Source: an uncultured Clostridia bacterium (GTDB lineage: Bacteria; Bacillota; Clostridia; TANB77; CAG-508). Taken from it: DNA of 40,385 nt. Both the position numbers and the translations under genes were made by a program. Under the pieces are notes generated by a model. It had not been told where the DNA came from. It saw nothing but the letters and a program-made list of their open reading frames with translations, and did no database searches. The stretch is taken from assembly GCA_947632525.1 (NCBI GenBank), contig CANRPQ010000001.1, forward strand, positions 1 to 40,385, given 5' to 3'. Each line of letters begins with the position of its first letter. Positions within the stretch are counted from its first letter, which is position 1. Below are positions 8,283-16,108 of this stretch, in pieces.

Positions 8283-8298
8283 ATGGAAAAATTTCCAT
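8283..8298. promoter_or_regulatory. Perfect 16-bp palindrome upstream of mecA
   Basis: ATGGAAAAATTTCCAT has 7-base arms around a two-base centre. It sits in the divergent region between the shape operon and mecA, about 35 bases before the TATAAT at 8332-8337 that probably serves mecA. Its size and symmetry fit a repressor or activator operator, but no cognate regulator is encoded nearby. Confidence 0.35.
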
Positions 8299-8371
8299 AA
8301 ATTGTTGGTTTCATTTATTTAGGAAATATAGTATAATATTAATATAATTGAATATATTTGGAGGCTACTCA

Positions 8372-9004
8372 ATGAAGTTTGAAAAACTAAGCGAAAATAA
8401 AATACGAATTACTTTAACTATTCAAGATTTAGCAGATAAAGAAATTGACTTTAGTATTTTCATGTCTAATTCTATTGAATCACAGGATATTTTATTAGAT
8501 ATGTTAGAAGAAGCAAAAAAGCAGACTGGTTTCGATCCTGAAAATTATAACTTAAGAATTGAAGCTTTAGCTATGGCTGACACTAGTTTCATTTTTACTA
8601 TTACAAAAGAAATACCTGATGAAAAAACTAAATTGCCAAAAAGGAAGTTCAAAATTAAACGAAAATGTTTAAATCCTACTTCTACTCAAGCAATTTATAA
8701 ATTTTCTACATTTGACGACTTTTGTTCATTTTTACAATTTTTAAAGGAAGGTTCATCATTATCAGATATTTGTAATATTGCAGACTCAATTACTCTTTAT
8801 CAGTATAAAGAAAATTATTATTTATTAATGAATTCTATACATAGTGAAATAGTAAATAAATTAAGGTTTTATACCGGAATTACGGAATTTGCAAAATATA
8901 TTACAAATTCTAAAGTATTTTCTAGTAAATTAATAGAATGTGGTACCTTAATAATGAAGAATAATGCACTAGAAATTGGATTTTCTCATTTTTTAAATAA
9001 ATAA
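8372..9004 (+). CDS. mecA: MecA family adaptor protein
   Basis: MecA-type adaptors bring substrates to the ClpC/ClpP protease; in Bacillus the target is the competence factor ComK. The 210 residues have the expected layout: a small N-terminal substrate-binding domain starting MKFEKLSENKIRITLTIQDL, an acidic/basic linker, and a C-terminal ClpC-binding domain with the FSTFDDFCSFLQ pattern. The start is the ATG at 8372, where GGAGG lies seven bases upstream; an earlier in-frame TTG has no site. A TATAAT (8332-8337) is present but its -35 is poor. Monocistronic, ended by a strong hairpin. Confidence 0.88.
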   Translation: MKFEKLSENKIRITLTIQDLADKEIDFSIFMSNSIESQDILLDMLEEAKKQTGFDPENYNLRIEALAMADTSFIFTITKEIPDEKTKLPKRKFKIKRKCLNPTSTQAIYKFSTFDDFCSFLQFLKEGSSLSDICNIADSITLYQYKENYYLLMNSIHSEIVNKLRFYTGITEFAKYITNSKVFSSKLIECGTLIMKNNALEIGFSHFLNK

Positions 9005-9016
9005 GAAATAATTAGT

Positions 9017-9055
9017 AAAAATGTCAATTTAGATTTCTCTAAACTGACATTTTTT
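9017..9055. terminator. Bidirectional terminator between mecA and the M23 peptidase gene
   Basis: A 17-base stem with one A-C mismatch and a 4-base loop (arms 9017-9033 and 9038-9054) is flanked by A- and T-runs. It lies between two convergent genes and can serve both. Confidence 0.8.
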
Positions 9056-9116
9056 ATTTTATATTTAATTGTAATTATTCATAGCATCCTAAATATGTAT
9101 AAATTTGCTTTTTATA

Positions 9117-10106
9117 TTAATATAAGTAATTTTGTGGGTCTTGTAAAACACCATTTGCTCTAATTTCTAAATGTAAATGTGGTCCTGTAGAATTTCCTGT
9201 AGAACCTACTTTTGCTATTACCTGACCTTGTGTTACTTTTTGCCCTACTTTTACTAGTAATTGGCTAGAATGTGCATATACTGTTTGTATTCCATTGCCA
9301 TGAGAAATTATTACTAGGTTTCCATATGAAGAGTTCCAACCTGCAGTTGTAACAGTACCTGCTGCAGCTGCGTGAATTGGTGTTCCAGTAGGTGCTGCAA
9401 TATCTAATCCTCTATGTCCATTTCCTCTACTACCAAAACGACATGTGATTATTCCAGATATTGGTTTTATTAATCCAATACCAAGATCAATTTTTTTACT
9501 AGATGAACCTGATACATATCCAGATGAAACAGAAGGTCCTGATGCAATGTAACTTACTTTTGGTGCTTCGTATAATTTTGATACACATTTTTCAACTGAG
9601 CTAAATTTTTTTGTTTCCGTATCATACTTTGTTACAATTCCAATATCATTTTTATTTTGGCTATTTTTCTTTTTTAATTGTGATATTACTTTTTCTGCCT
9701 CTTCAAAAGTTTCTACATAAGCCTTTTCTTTTTTATTATCTGTAATGGCATAATATTTATAATATTTAGTTCCATTTTCCGTAACTTTTTCATATATTTC
9801 ATCATCATTAATTGTAACATCTTTTTTTAGTAGACAAAGGGTATAATCTGGAACTGCATCTATTTGTGCAAATGCAATGCTTTCATCTGATTCGCCATCC
9901 ATGTATTTATTTATTTTATCTTGTAATTCTGTTTTGTTTTCTGTATATCCAATTACTTCTCCATTTAGGGAAACTGCATAAGTAGGTTTATAAAATACTG
10001 CTACTGCTGTAATCATTAAAAATGTACAAATTATAATTAATAAGATATACTTAACTGTTGTTCTAAAGTACATTGCGCACTTTTTAAATGTTTTTATTTT
10101 AAACAA
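9117..10106 (-). CDS. Membrane-anchored M23 (LytM-type) peptidase
   Basis: A 329-residue predicted cell-wall endopeptidase. An N-terminal anchor (about 18-38) faces a long extracytoplasmic region of unknown fold (about 45-205), then a complete M23 domain with HRGLD (His231, Asp235), His279 and HLH (His310, His312), the zinc and catalytic set, so it should be active. The start is uncertain. AAGGAG abuts the TTG at 10106 with no spacer; the best-spaced codon is an ATA nine bases on (10097), and the first ATG (10073) has no clear site. The domain order resembles spore-associated LytM proteins, but nothing proves a sporulation role. Confidence 0.88.
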   Translation of the reverse strand: MFKIKTFKKCAMYFRTTVKYILLIIICTFLMITAVAVFYKPTYAVSLNGEVIGYTENKTELQDKINKYMDGESDESIAFAQIDAVPDYTLCLLKKDVTINDDEIYEKVTENGTKYYKYYAITDNKKEKAYVETFEEAEKVISQLKKKNSQNKNDIGIVTKYDTETKKFSSVEKCVSKLYEAPKVSYIASGPSVSSGYVSGSSSKKIDLGIGLIKPISGIITCRFGSRGNGHRGLDIAAPTGTPIHAAAAGTVTTAGWNSSYGNLVIISHGNGIQTVYAHSSQLLVKVGQKVTQGQVIAKVGSTGNSTGPHLHLEIRANGVLQDPQNYLY

Positions 10107-10243
10107 CTCCTTATCTTTTAAACTTACCCTACTATTTTACATCAAAATAAAAAAAAATGCAAGTAATTTGGATAATTTTCTTATACGCCTAGAGATTGCG
10201 GGTTTAATAGGTATGAATTTAATAGAATTAAAATAACATAGAT

Positions 10244-10272
10244 AAAGAGAGGCTTTAATTTAGCCTCTCTTT
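10244..10272 (-). terminator. Terminator of the coat-protein pair
   Basis: Perfect 10-base stem, AAAGAGAGGC (10244-10253) with GCCTCTCTTT (10263-10272), and a 9-base loop. It lies about 100 bases beyond the last gene of the minus-strand coat pair. The rest of the 10107-10369 gap shows no gene. Confidence 0.75.
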
Positions 10273-10369
10273 ACTTAAGTTATATAATAAGTATTAATTA
10301 TATATTTACATAATTCGTAATTGTTAAAGATTTTTTCTTATATAATATAATAATTTTATATAATAAATT

Positions 10370-10615
10370 TTATTGTTCTAATTCTGTTTTTACAGTTTGA
10401 ATTTCTGTAACAGTAGCTTTTTGTGCTGGTTGATAATATCCTTTAGTTTGTGCTACTTTAAATAACTCATACTGAAAACTTTCGTCTCCATTTCTAATTT
10501 GTTGTAATGTTTGCCTTAATTGCATATTTTCTGCTTCAGAAATAGCAGTTTGATATGCTGTTAAATCTGATTTTACGCTACTTAAAATATCGTTTACCAT
10601 TGTTTTTTCATCCAT
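10370..10615 (-). CDS. Spore coat protein, CotF-like
   Basis: A soluble, all-helical 81-residue protein rich in Gln and Glu. MVNDILSSVKSDLTAYQTAI and the FQYELFKVAQTKGYYQPAQKA segment match the Coat F (ferritin-like) family of clostridial spore coat proteins; the 'KGYY.PA' ending is characteristic. It directly follows a related 62-residue gene (16-base gap), the usual tandem pair in spore formers. AAGGAGG-type site upstream. Assembly onto the forespore coat is inferred from the family. Confidence 0.8.
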   Translation of the reverse strand: MDEKTMVNDILSSVKSDLTAYQTAISEAENMQLRQTLQQIRNGDESFQYELFKVAQTKGYYQPAQKATVTEIQTVKTELEQ

Positions 10616-10631
10616 ATTTCTTTCCTCCTTG

Positions 10632-10820
10632 TTAATTATTTAAAAATGATAATAGTTTTTGTTTTGTATTAAGTGCATCTTGTGCAGATTTTGAAAACAT
10701 CTGCTTGATTTGTGGGTCTACTGCTTGTGATGAAAAAGTATTTAGTTTTTGATAAGCAGTTTCATGTGCTCCTATTAAATGTCTTAGATGTTGTAATTCT
10801 AATTGATTTAAGTCTGCCAT
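10632..10820 (-). CDS. Small spore coat protein of the CotF group
   Basis: A 62-residue helical protein with the LRHLIGAHETAYQKLNTFS and DPQIKQMFSKSAQDALNTKQ segments seen in the short partner of clostridial CotF pairs. AAAGGAAGG precedes the ATG. On the minus strand a GTATA...AATAATA pair about 17 bases apart (near 10846-10882) resembles a sigma-G promoter, but its -35 overlaps the pcrA terminator stem, so it is weak evidence. Confidence 0.75.
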   Translation of the reverse strand: MADLNQLELQHLRHLIGAHETAYQKLNTFSSQAVDPQIKQMFSKSAQDALNTKQKLLSFLNN

Positions 10821-10884
10821 TTTTATCCTTCCTTTCTTTAAAATACTCTAGTGATATTATTCTCATTTATTATTTTTTTATACA

Positions 10885-10923
10885 AAAAATGCAAATAAAA
10901 CATATTATTTTATTTGCATTTTT
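10885..10923 (-). terminator. Strong intrinsic terminator after pcrA
   Basis: A perfect 16-base stem (10885-10900 with 10908-10923) encloses a 7-base loop and is followed by T-rich sequence on the minus strand. It lies 88 bases beyond the pcrA stop. A promoter-like pair sits between pcrA and this hairpin (see 10948-10975). Confidence 0.8.
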
Positions 10924-10947
10924 ATATTATTTTTCACTTTATTTTGC

Positions 10948-10975
10948 AGTATAGTTTTTCATCGATTTTTGTCAA
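10948..10975 (-). promoter_or_regulatory. Promoter-like pair immediately upstream of a terminator
   Basis: Minus-strand TTGACA (10970-10975, perfect) and TATACT (10948-10953, five of six) with a 16-base spacer. A transcript from here would reach the terminator at 10885-10923 within about 20 bases. That suggests either a very short RNA, a leader attenuator for the coat genes, or a chance match in AT-rich DNA. Confidence 0.35.
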
Positions 10976-11010
10976 TTTTTCTGTAATTATGTATACTTAT
11001 TCAAATAAAT

Positions 11011-13332
11011 TTAATTATCTTCAACTATTTCTAATCCTGCAAATTTTGCCATTAGTCTTTTATGCCCTACTTTATCAAATTCTATATCTAGCTTGTAGTC
11101 ATCGCCTTCTTCTTCAATTTTTGTAATCTTTCCTTCTCCAAATTTTTTATGATATATCCTTTGTCCTTCTTTGTATTTACTAATGTCTACTGAATCATTA
11201 GATTGTTTTTGTTTTAAAGAATTTAAAAAACTTTCGGCTGTTTTAAAATTATATGATGATGTTTGTTTTTGATTTATGTTAACTTTTTCATCATCAAATT
11301 TATATGTTTTTACTTTTCCCTGTTTCTCATTTATCTTCCTACCTAAAGCAGTTTTTCCATACTCCCATTGGTAACCACTATCATTAAATTCTTCTTCCTC
11401 ATCATTATTAACAATTCCGTCTAGTAAATTATCTGGAATTTCTTTAACAAATCTTGATATTGCATTATAGCTTGTTGAACCAAAAATAGTTCTGTGCTTG
11501 CTACAGGTTAAATATAAAAATTGCTTTGCTCTAGTTATTCCAACATAAAATAGTCGCCTTTCTTCTTCTAATTCTTTTGGCTCACCTATTGATTTATATC
11601 CAGGGAAAATTCCCTCTTCCATTCCAACTAAAAATACCACCGGGAATTCTAAACCTTTAGCACTATGTAATGTCATTAAAGTTACAGAATTATCTTCATC
11701 TTGCATTTCATCTATATCACTAGATAGAGTAATACTTTCTAGAAACTCTGCCAAACTGTTATCTGCTGACTCTTCTTCAAACTCAATAGCAACTGTTAAA
11801 AATTCTTCTAAGTTTTGTATTCTAGTTTCTGCTTCTACAGTATTTTCTACTTCTAAAGCTCTTGTGTATCCTGATTTATTTAATACTTCTTTTAATAATT
11901 CAGAAATACTTAACTCTTCTTTTTTATTTTTTAGCTCTTCTATTAATGATACAAATTCATCTGCATTGGCTTTTATTCTGTTAAGACCATATTGTTCTGC
12001 ATTTTTTATAATTTCATACATAGAGTTTCCTGTTTTATCTGAAATTTCTTGTATATTATCTAAACTGGTCTTTCCTATTCCCCTTTTGGGTTCGTTAATT
12101 ATTCTTTTAAGAGATAAGTTATCTGATGAATTGTGTATTAATCTCAAATAGGCAATTGCGTCTTTAATTTCTTTTCTTTCATAGAATTTTACACCGCCTA
12201 CTATTTTATATGGTATATCCTCTCTTCTTAATATATCTTCTATTGCTCTTGATTGAGCATTCATACGATATAGAATAACAAAGTCCTTTGGCTTTAAATA
12301 TTCCTCTCTTTTCAAGTGCTCTATTTGTTGTACAATGTATGTTGCTTCGTCATATTCATCTTCTGATTGATATAAACAAGGTAGACTTCCTTCTTCATTT
12401 TCCGTCCATAGTTTTTTATCATATTTATTTTCATTGTGCTTAATAACTGCATTTGCTGCTTTTAGTATATTTCCAGTGCATCTATAATTTTGCTCTAGCT
12501 TTATTATTTTTGTTCCTGGAAAATCTTTTTCAAAATTTAAAATATTGCTAATATCTGCTCCACGGAAACTATAAATTCCCTGGTCATTATCACCTACTAC
12601 TGTGATATTTCCATATCGAGATGCCAGTATTGTAACTAATGTAAATTGTGCTTTATTTGTATCTTGATATTCGTCTACCAAAACATATTTAAATTTCTCT
12701 GTATAGTGCTGTATAGCTTCTGCATCATTAGATAATATTTCTATTGTGTAATTAATAATATCATCAAAGTCAATAGCATTATTTTCTCTTAGTCTTTTTT
12801 GATATAGTTCATATACTTGTCCTATCTTTTCTTTACGATAGTCCCCTGAATATTTAGTTTGATATGCTTTGGGTGTAAGCATTTCGTTTTTTGCATTACT
12901 AATTTCTGCTAAAACACTTCTATCCGTAAACATTTTTTCATCTATATTTAATGTTTTTAAACATTCTTTCACTACTGTTCTTTGGTCTGCTGTATCAAAT
13001 ATTAAAAAAGAAGTATCAAATCCAATACGGTCAATATATCTTCTTAAAATTCGCACACAAATAGAATGGAAAGTACCCATCCATATTTCGTCAGCTACAT
13101 CTCCAACTATATTTTTTACTCTTTGTTTCATTTCATTTGCAGCCTTATTTGTAAATGTAATAGCTAATATATTGTATGGTTTTACATGCTTTTCTGCCAT
13201 TAAATAAGCTATTTTATGTGTTAATACCTTAGTTTTACCAGAACCTGCACCTGCTATTACTAAACATGGCCCTTCTGTAGATAATACCGCTTCTTTTTGT
13301 TTATCATTTAATCCTTCTATTAATTCTTGCAT
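11011..13332 (-). CDS. pcrA: ATP-dependent DNA helicase PcrA/UvrD
   Basis: A superfamily 1A 3-prime to 5-prime helicase used in nucleotide-excision repair, collision resolution and rolling-circle replication. The 773 residues contain motif I AGAGSGKT (27-34), motif Ia AITFTNKAANEM (57-68), motif II VDEYQD (219-224), QNYRCTGNIL (motif IV), LMTLHSAKGLEFPVVFLVG and the VGITRAKQFLYL motif VI. The C-terminal tail (about 665-773) ends in a Tudor-like domain (YHKKFGEGKITKIEEE), as in Gram-positive PcrA. A TATAAT lies near 13361 on the minus strand. Transcribed alone. Confidence 0.96.
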   Translation of the reverse strand: MQELIEGLNDKQKEAVLSTEGPCLVIAGAGSGKTKVLTHKIAYLMAEKHVKPYNILAITFTNKAANEMKQRVKNIVGDVADEIWMGTFHSICVRILRRYIDRIGFDTSFLIFDTADQRTVVKECLKTLNIDEKMFTDRSVLAEISNAKNEMLTPKAYQTKYSGDYRKEKIGQVYELYQKRLRENNAIDFDDIINYTIEILSNDAEAIQHYTEKFKYVLVDEYQDTNKAQFTLVTILASRYGNITVVGDNDQGIYSFRGADISNILNFEKDFPGTKIIKLEQNYRCTGNILKAANAVIKHNENKYDKKLWTENEEGSLPCLYQSEDEYDEATYIVQQIEHLKREEYLKPKDFVILYRMNAQSRAIEDILRREDIPYKIVGGVKFYERKEIKDAIAYLRLIHNSSDNLSLKRIINEPKRGIGKTSLDNIQEISDKTGNSMYEIIKNAEQYGLNRIKANADEFVSLIEELKNKKEELSISELLKEVLNKSGYTRALEVENTVEAETRIQNLEEFLTVAIEFEEESADNSLAEFLESITLSSDIDEMQDEDNSVTLMTLHSAKGLEFPVVFLVGMEEGIFPGYKSIGEPKELEEERRLFYVGITRAKQFLYLTCSKHRTIFGSTSYNAISRFVKEIPDNLLDGIVNNDEEEEFNDSGYQWEYGKTALGRKINEKQGKVKTYKFDDEKVNINQKQTSSYNFKTAESFLNSLKQKQSNDSVDISKYKEGQRIYHKKFGEGKITKIEEEGDDYKLDIEFDKVGHKRLMAKFAGLEIVEDN

Positions 13333-13415
13333 TTACATTCCTCTTTCTATTAAACTATTTTGTATTATATCAAAAATCACTATTAATAGAAATAGAAAAT
13401 TGTAAAAATTTAAAA

Positions 13416-14159
13416 TTATATTGACATCGCAAAAATTCCAATTAATAGACCTAGTATGTTACCTATTGCTGTCATTTTTCCGTCATATAATTTATTAGCC
13501 TCTGGAATTAATTCTCCCGATACAATATATATCATTGCTCCACCTGCAAATGCTAGGCACATAGCAATTACGCTTTGTGATATTCCACCTATTAATGCTC
13601 CAAATAATGCTCCTATACCAGTAGTAATTCCAGATAGTATAACATAGAATATTACTTTGCTTGCTTTCATTCCACCATTTTTCATAGGTACTGCCATAGA
13701 AATTCCTTCTGGAATATCATGTAAGCAAATTGCAATTGCTAATGATAATCCTAATTTTATTGAAGCTTCAAAGCCAGACCCTATAGCCAATCCTTCTGGG
13801 AAGTTATGTAATGCTAATCCAATGCTTACTATAATTCCTGTTTTTAATAAAGTATTTTTATTTTCTCTAAATCTGGTATTTGAATTGAATTTTTTATCTA
13901 CAAATATATCACATAATATCATTGTAATAATTCCTAATATAATTCCTAAAAATGATGTACCTAAATTGCTTAAATTAAACGCTTCTGGTAATAAGTCAAA
14001 ACAAACAATAGCAATCATTAACCCTGATGCAAAAGCTAATATAAAGCTTAAAAACTTACTAGAAGGATTTTTGAATTTTACTCCAATTATTCCCCCTATT
14101 GTTGTACCAAAAGTACCAAAAAATAAACCTATTAATGTAGTTTTTATAATTTCGTTCAA
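13416..14159 (-). CDS. ZIP family divalent metal transporter
   Basis: Zinc/iron-type uptake permease of the cytoplasmic membrane, 247 residues with about eight helices. The paired metal-site helices are intact: HNFPEGLAIG and, about 27 residues on, HDIPEGISMA. The start is assigned to the TTG at 14159, because AAAGGGG lies eight bases upstream; the ATG at 14207 has its only AAGGA touching it. Substrate (Zn, Fe, Mn) cannot be told from sequence. No Zur or Fur-type regulator lies nearby. Confidence 0.9.
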   Translation of the reverse strand: MNEIIKTTLIGLFFGTFGTTIGGIIGVKFKNPSSKFLSFILAFASGLMIAIVCFDLLPEAFNLSNLGTSFLGIILGIITMILCDIFVDKKFNSNTRFRENKNTLLKTGIIVSIGLALHNFPEGLAIGSGFEASIKLGLSLAIAICLHDIPEGISMAVPMKNGGMKASKVIFYVILSGITTGIGALFGALIGGISQSVIAMCLAFAGGAMIYIVSGELIPEANKLYDGKMTAIGNILGLLIGIFAMSI

Positions 14160-14275
14160 TGTAAAAACCCCTTTAAATAATTTATAGTTTATTTTATTTT
14201 GGTACATTCCTTTTTATGCAAAAAAAGTGTAGACTAGAAATAGAAACTTCCTTTTTTATAAAATAGAAAATATAT

Positions 14276-14322
14276 AAAAAACTTGAACACAAAATTAATT
14301 ATTTTTTGAGTTCAAGTTTTTT
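14276..14322 (-). terminator. Terminator of the 14324-14815 gene
   Basis: A perfect 13-base stem (14276-14288 with 14310-14322) and 21-base loop start directly after the stop codon, with T-runs on the exit side. Confidence 0.75.
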
Positions 14323-14323
14323 A

Positions 14324-14815
14324 TTACATAACATTTTCAAAATAATATAATTTATTATTAGCAGTATTTAGTATTAGTAATACCCAACTTCTACCTTCTT
14401 TCTTTGTACCTGCAAAGTAATTGTCTTCTGATAATAAAGATTCAACATCAATATTATTAAATAAATTTTTTTGGTCTTCTGACAAAATATTATAATAATT
14501 ATGCAAATCTTCTTTTATAGAAACTATGTCGTTTTTATCTATATTGCTAAATTTTTCGTTGTTTATAATACTTTCAACCGTTTTATTATCATACTCCCAT
14601 ATTTGTAATCCTATGCTGTCAGAAATTCCAACCATTTCATCATATATTATTTCTATTTTATTAGCTTTTGGCATATTTATTTTCCAATTTAACATAAGCT
14701 TTCCTTCTTCACCCGGAAATAATATGTTAATCAAAAGCATTACAATAGTAAATAATCCTATAATAATTATAAATATAATTAACGGTATTAACATTGATTT
14801 AAATACAAGTTTCAT
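14324..14815 (-). CDS. Membrane-anchored protein of unknown function, 163 aa
   Basis: Not recognised. One long N-terminal membrane segment (about 7-33, MLIPLIIFIIIIGLFTIVML) is followed by an extracytoplasmic domain of about 125 residues. That domain starts with a beta-prone KINMPKANKIEIIYD, continues through an acidic helical middle, and closes with GRSWVLLILNTANNKLYYFE. No cysteine or metal motif. It is downstream of prfA by 60 bases, has TAGGAGA upstream of its ATG, and ends in its own terminator, so it may be read through from prfA. Confidence 0.65.
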   Translation of the reverse strand: MKLVFKSMLIPLIIFIIIIGLFTIVMLLINILFPGEEGKLMLNWKINMPKANKIEIIYDEMVGISDSIGLQIWEYDNKTVESIINNEKFSNIDKNDIVSIKEDLHNYYNILSEDQKNLFNNIDVESLLSEDNYFAGTKKEGRSWVLLILNTANNKLYYFENVM

Positions 14816-14875
14816 AATTATTTCTCCTAATATATATTCAATCTGTTAATGCTTATATCCTATAAAGCCATTCCT

Positions 14876-15940
14876 TTATTGTTCCTCATTTCCTTTTAGT
14901 TTTTCTGCCGTGTCTGCAGTGATCAAACTATCAATCATTTCATCTAAATCTCCATTTAAAAAGTTCTCCATTTGATAAATAGAAAGTCCTATTCTATGAT
15001 CTGTAATACGTCCTTGTGGATAGTTATAGGTCCTAATTTTTTCACTTCTATCTCCGCTACCTACTTGACTTTTTCTGGCATTTGCAACTTCTGCATCTTG
15101 TTTTTGTTTTTCTTCTTCATATAATCTAGAACGTAATAATCTCATAGCATAATCTCTGTTTTGGAATTGAGACCTTTCTGTTTGGCACTCTGCTACCATT
15201 CCTGTAGGAATATGAATTAAACGTACTGCTGATGAAGTTTTATTTATATGTTGACCACCTGCACCAGATGCTCTAAATACTTCCATTTTGATATCTGATG
15301 GATTAATTTCAATATCAACATCTTCTACTTCTGGTAAAACTACTACTGTTGCAGTAGAAGTATGAATTCTTCCACTTGCTTCTGTGTCTGGAACCCTTTG
15401 TACACGATGTACGCCACTTTCAAATTTTAATCTACTGTAAGCACCTTTTCCTGTAATCATGAAAGATATTTCTTTATATCCACCTAATCCAGTTTCATTT
15501 TCATTTAATATTTCCAATTTCCAATGCTTTTTTTCTGCGTACATAGAATACATTCTAAATAAGGTACCTGCAAATAAAGCTGCTTCTTCTCCACCGGCTC
15601 CACCACGAATTTCACAAATAACGTTTTTATCATCATTTGGATCTTTAGGAATTAACAAAATTTTAATTTCTTCCTCTAATTTAGGTATTTTTTCTTTATT
15701 TTCTTCTATTTCTATCTCTGCTAATTCTTTCATCTCTTGGTCATTTAGCATTTCCTTTGCATCATCTATTGCCTTATTTACTTTTTTGTATTCTTTATAT
15801 TTTAATACAACTGGTTCAATTTCAGCATGCTCTTTCATTAAAGCTTTCCATTCTTCTTGTCTATTAATAATTTCTGGGTCACTAATTTTTTGAGTAATTT
15901 CCTCATATCGCTTTTCTACCTCTTCTAATTTTTGAAACAT
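14876..15940 (-). CDS. prfA: Peptide chain release factor 1
   Basis: Recognises UAA and UAG stop codons and triggers peptide release in the ribosome. The 354 residues include the PxT-type codon-recognition tripeptide (PDT, 184-186, in RVPDTEASGRIHTS) and the catalytic GGQ (228-230) in RASGAGGQHINKTSSAVR. Length is normal. AAAGGAGA precedes the ATG. The methyltransferase gene prmC, often a neighbour, is not adjacent here. Confidence 0.97.
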   Translation of the reverse strand: MFQKLEEVEKRYEEITQKISDPEIINRQEEWKALMKEHAEIEPVVLKYKEYKKVNKAIDDAKEMLNDQEMKELAEIEIEENKEKIPKLEEEIKILLIPKDPNDDKNVICEIRGGAGGEEAALFAGTLFRMYSMYAEKKHWKLEILNENETGLGGYKEISFMITGKGAYSRLKFESGVHRVQRVPDTEASGRIHTSTATVVVLPEVEDVDIEINPSDIKMEVFRASGAGGQHINKTSSAVRLIHIPTGMVAECQTERSQFQNRDYAMRLLRSRLYEEEKQKQDAEVANARKSQVGSGDRSEKIRTYNYPQGRITDHRIGLSIYQMENFLNGDLDEMIDSLITADTAEKLKGNEEQ

Positions 15941-16054
15941 ACAAATCTCCTTTTTCTTTTAATATTTTAAAAATATTTATTAATATAGATATTTAAAATA
16001 AACTATATTTTATATTAATTACACTAAACGTGTGAATTTTTATTTAAGAGGAAA

Positions 16055-16090
16055 AAATAAGTCAAAAATTTTTATTTTTTTGACTTATTT
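16055..16090 (-). terminator. Terminator of the SbcD/SbcC-like operon
   Basis: A stem of about 14 bases, AAATAAGTCAAAAA (16055-16068) with the complementary 16077-16090, has an 8-base T-rich loop. It lies 18 bases beyond the stop of the ATPase gene. Confidence 0.7.
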
Positions 16091-16108
16091 ATTATACCCC
16101 ATATATTG

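Noticed and set aside
13657..14187. Long plus-strand frame of 176 codons opposite the ZIP transporter
   Set aside because: The transporter on the other strand has all family motifs and a good ribosome binding site; this frame has none and is a mirror of it.
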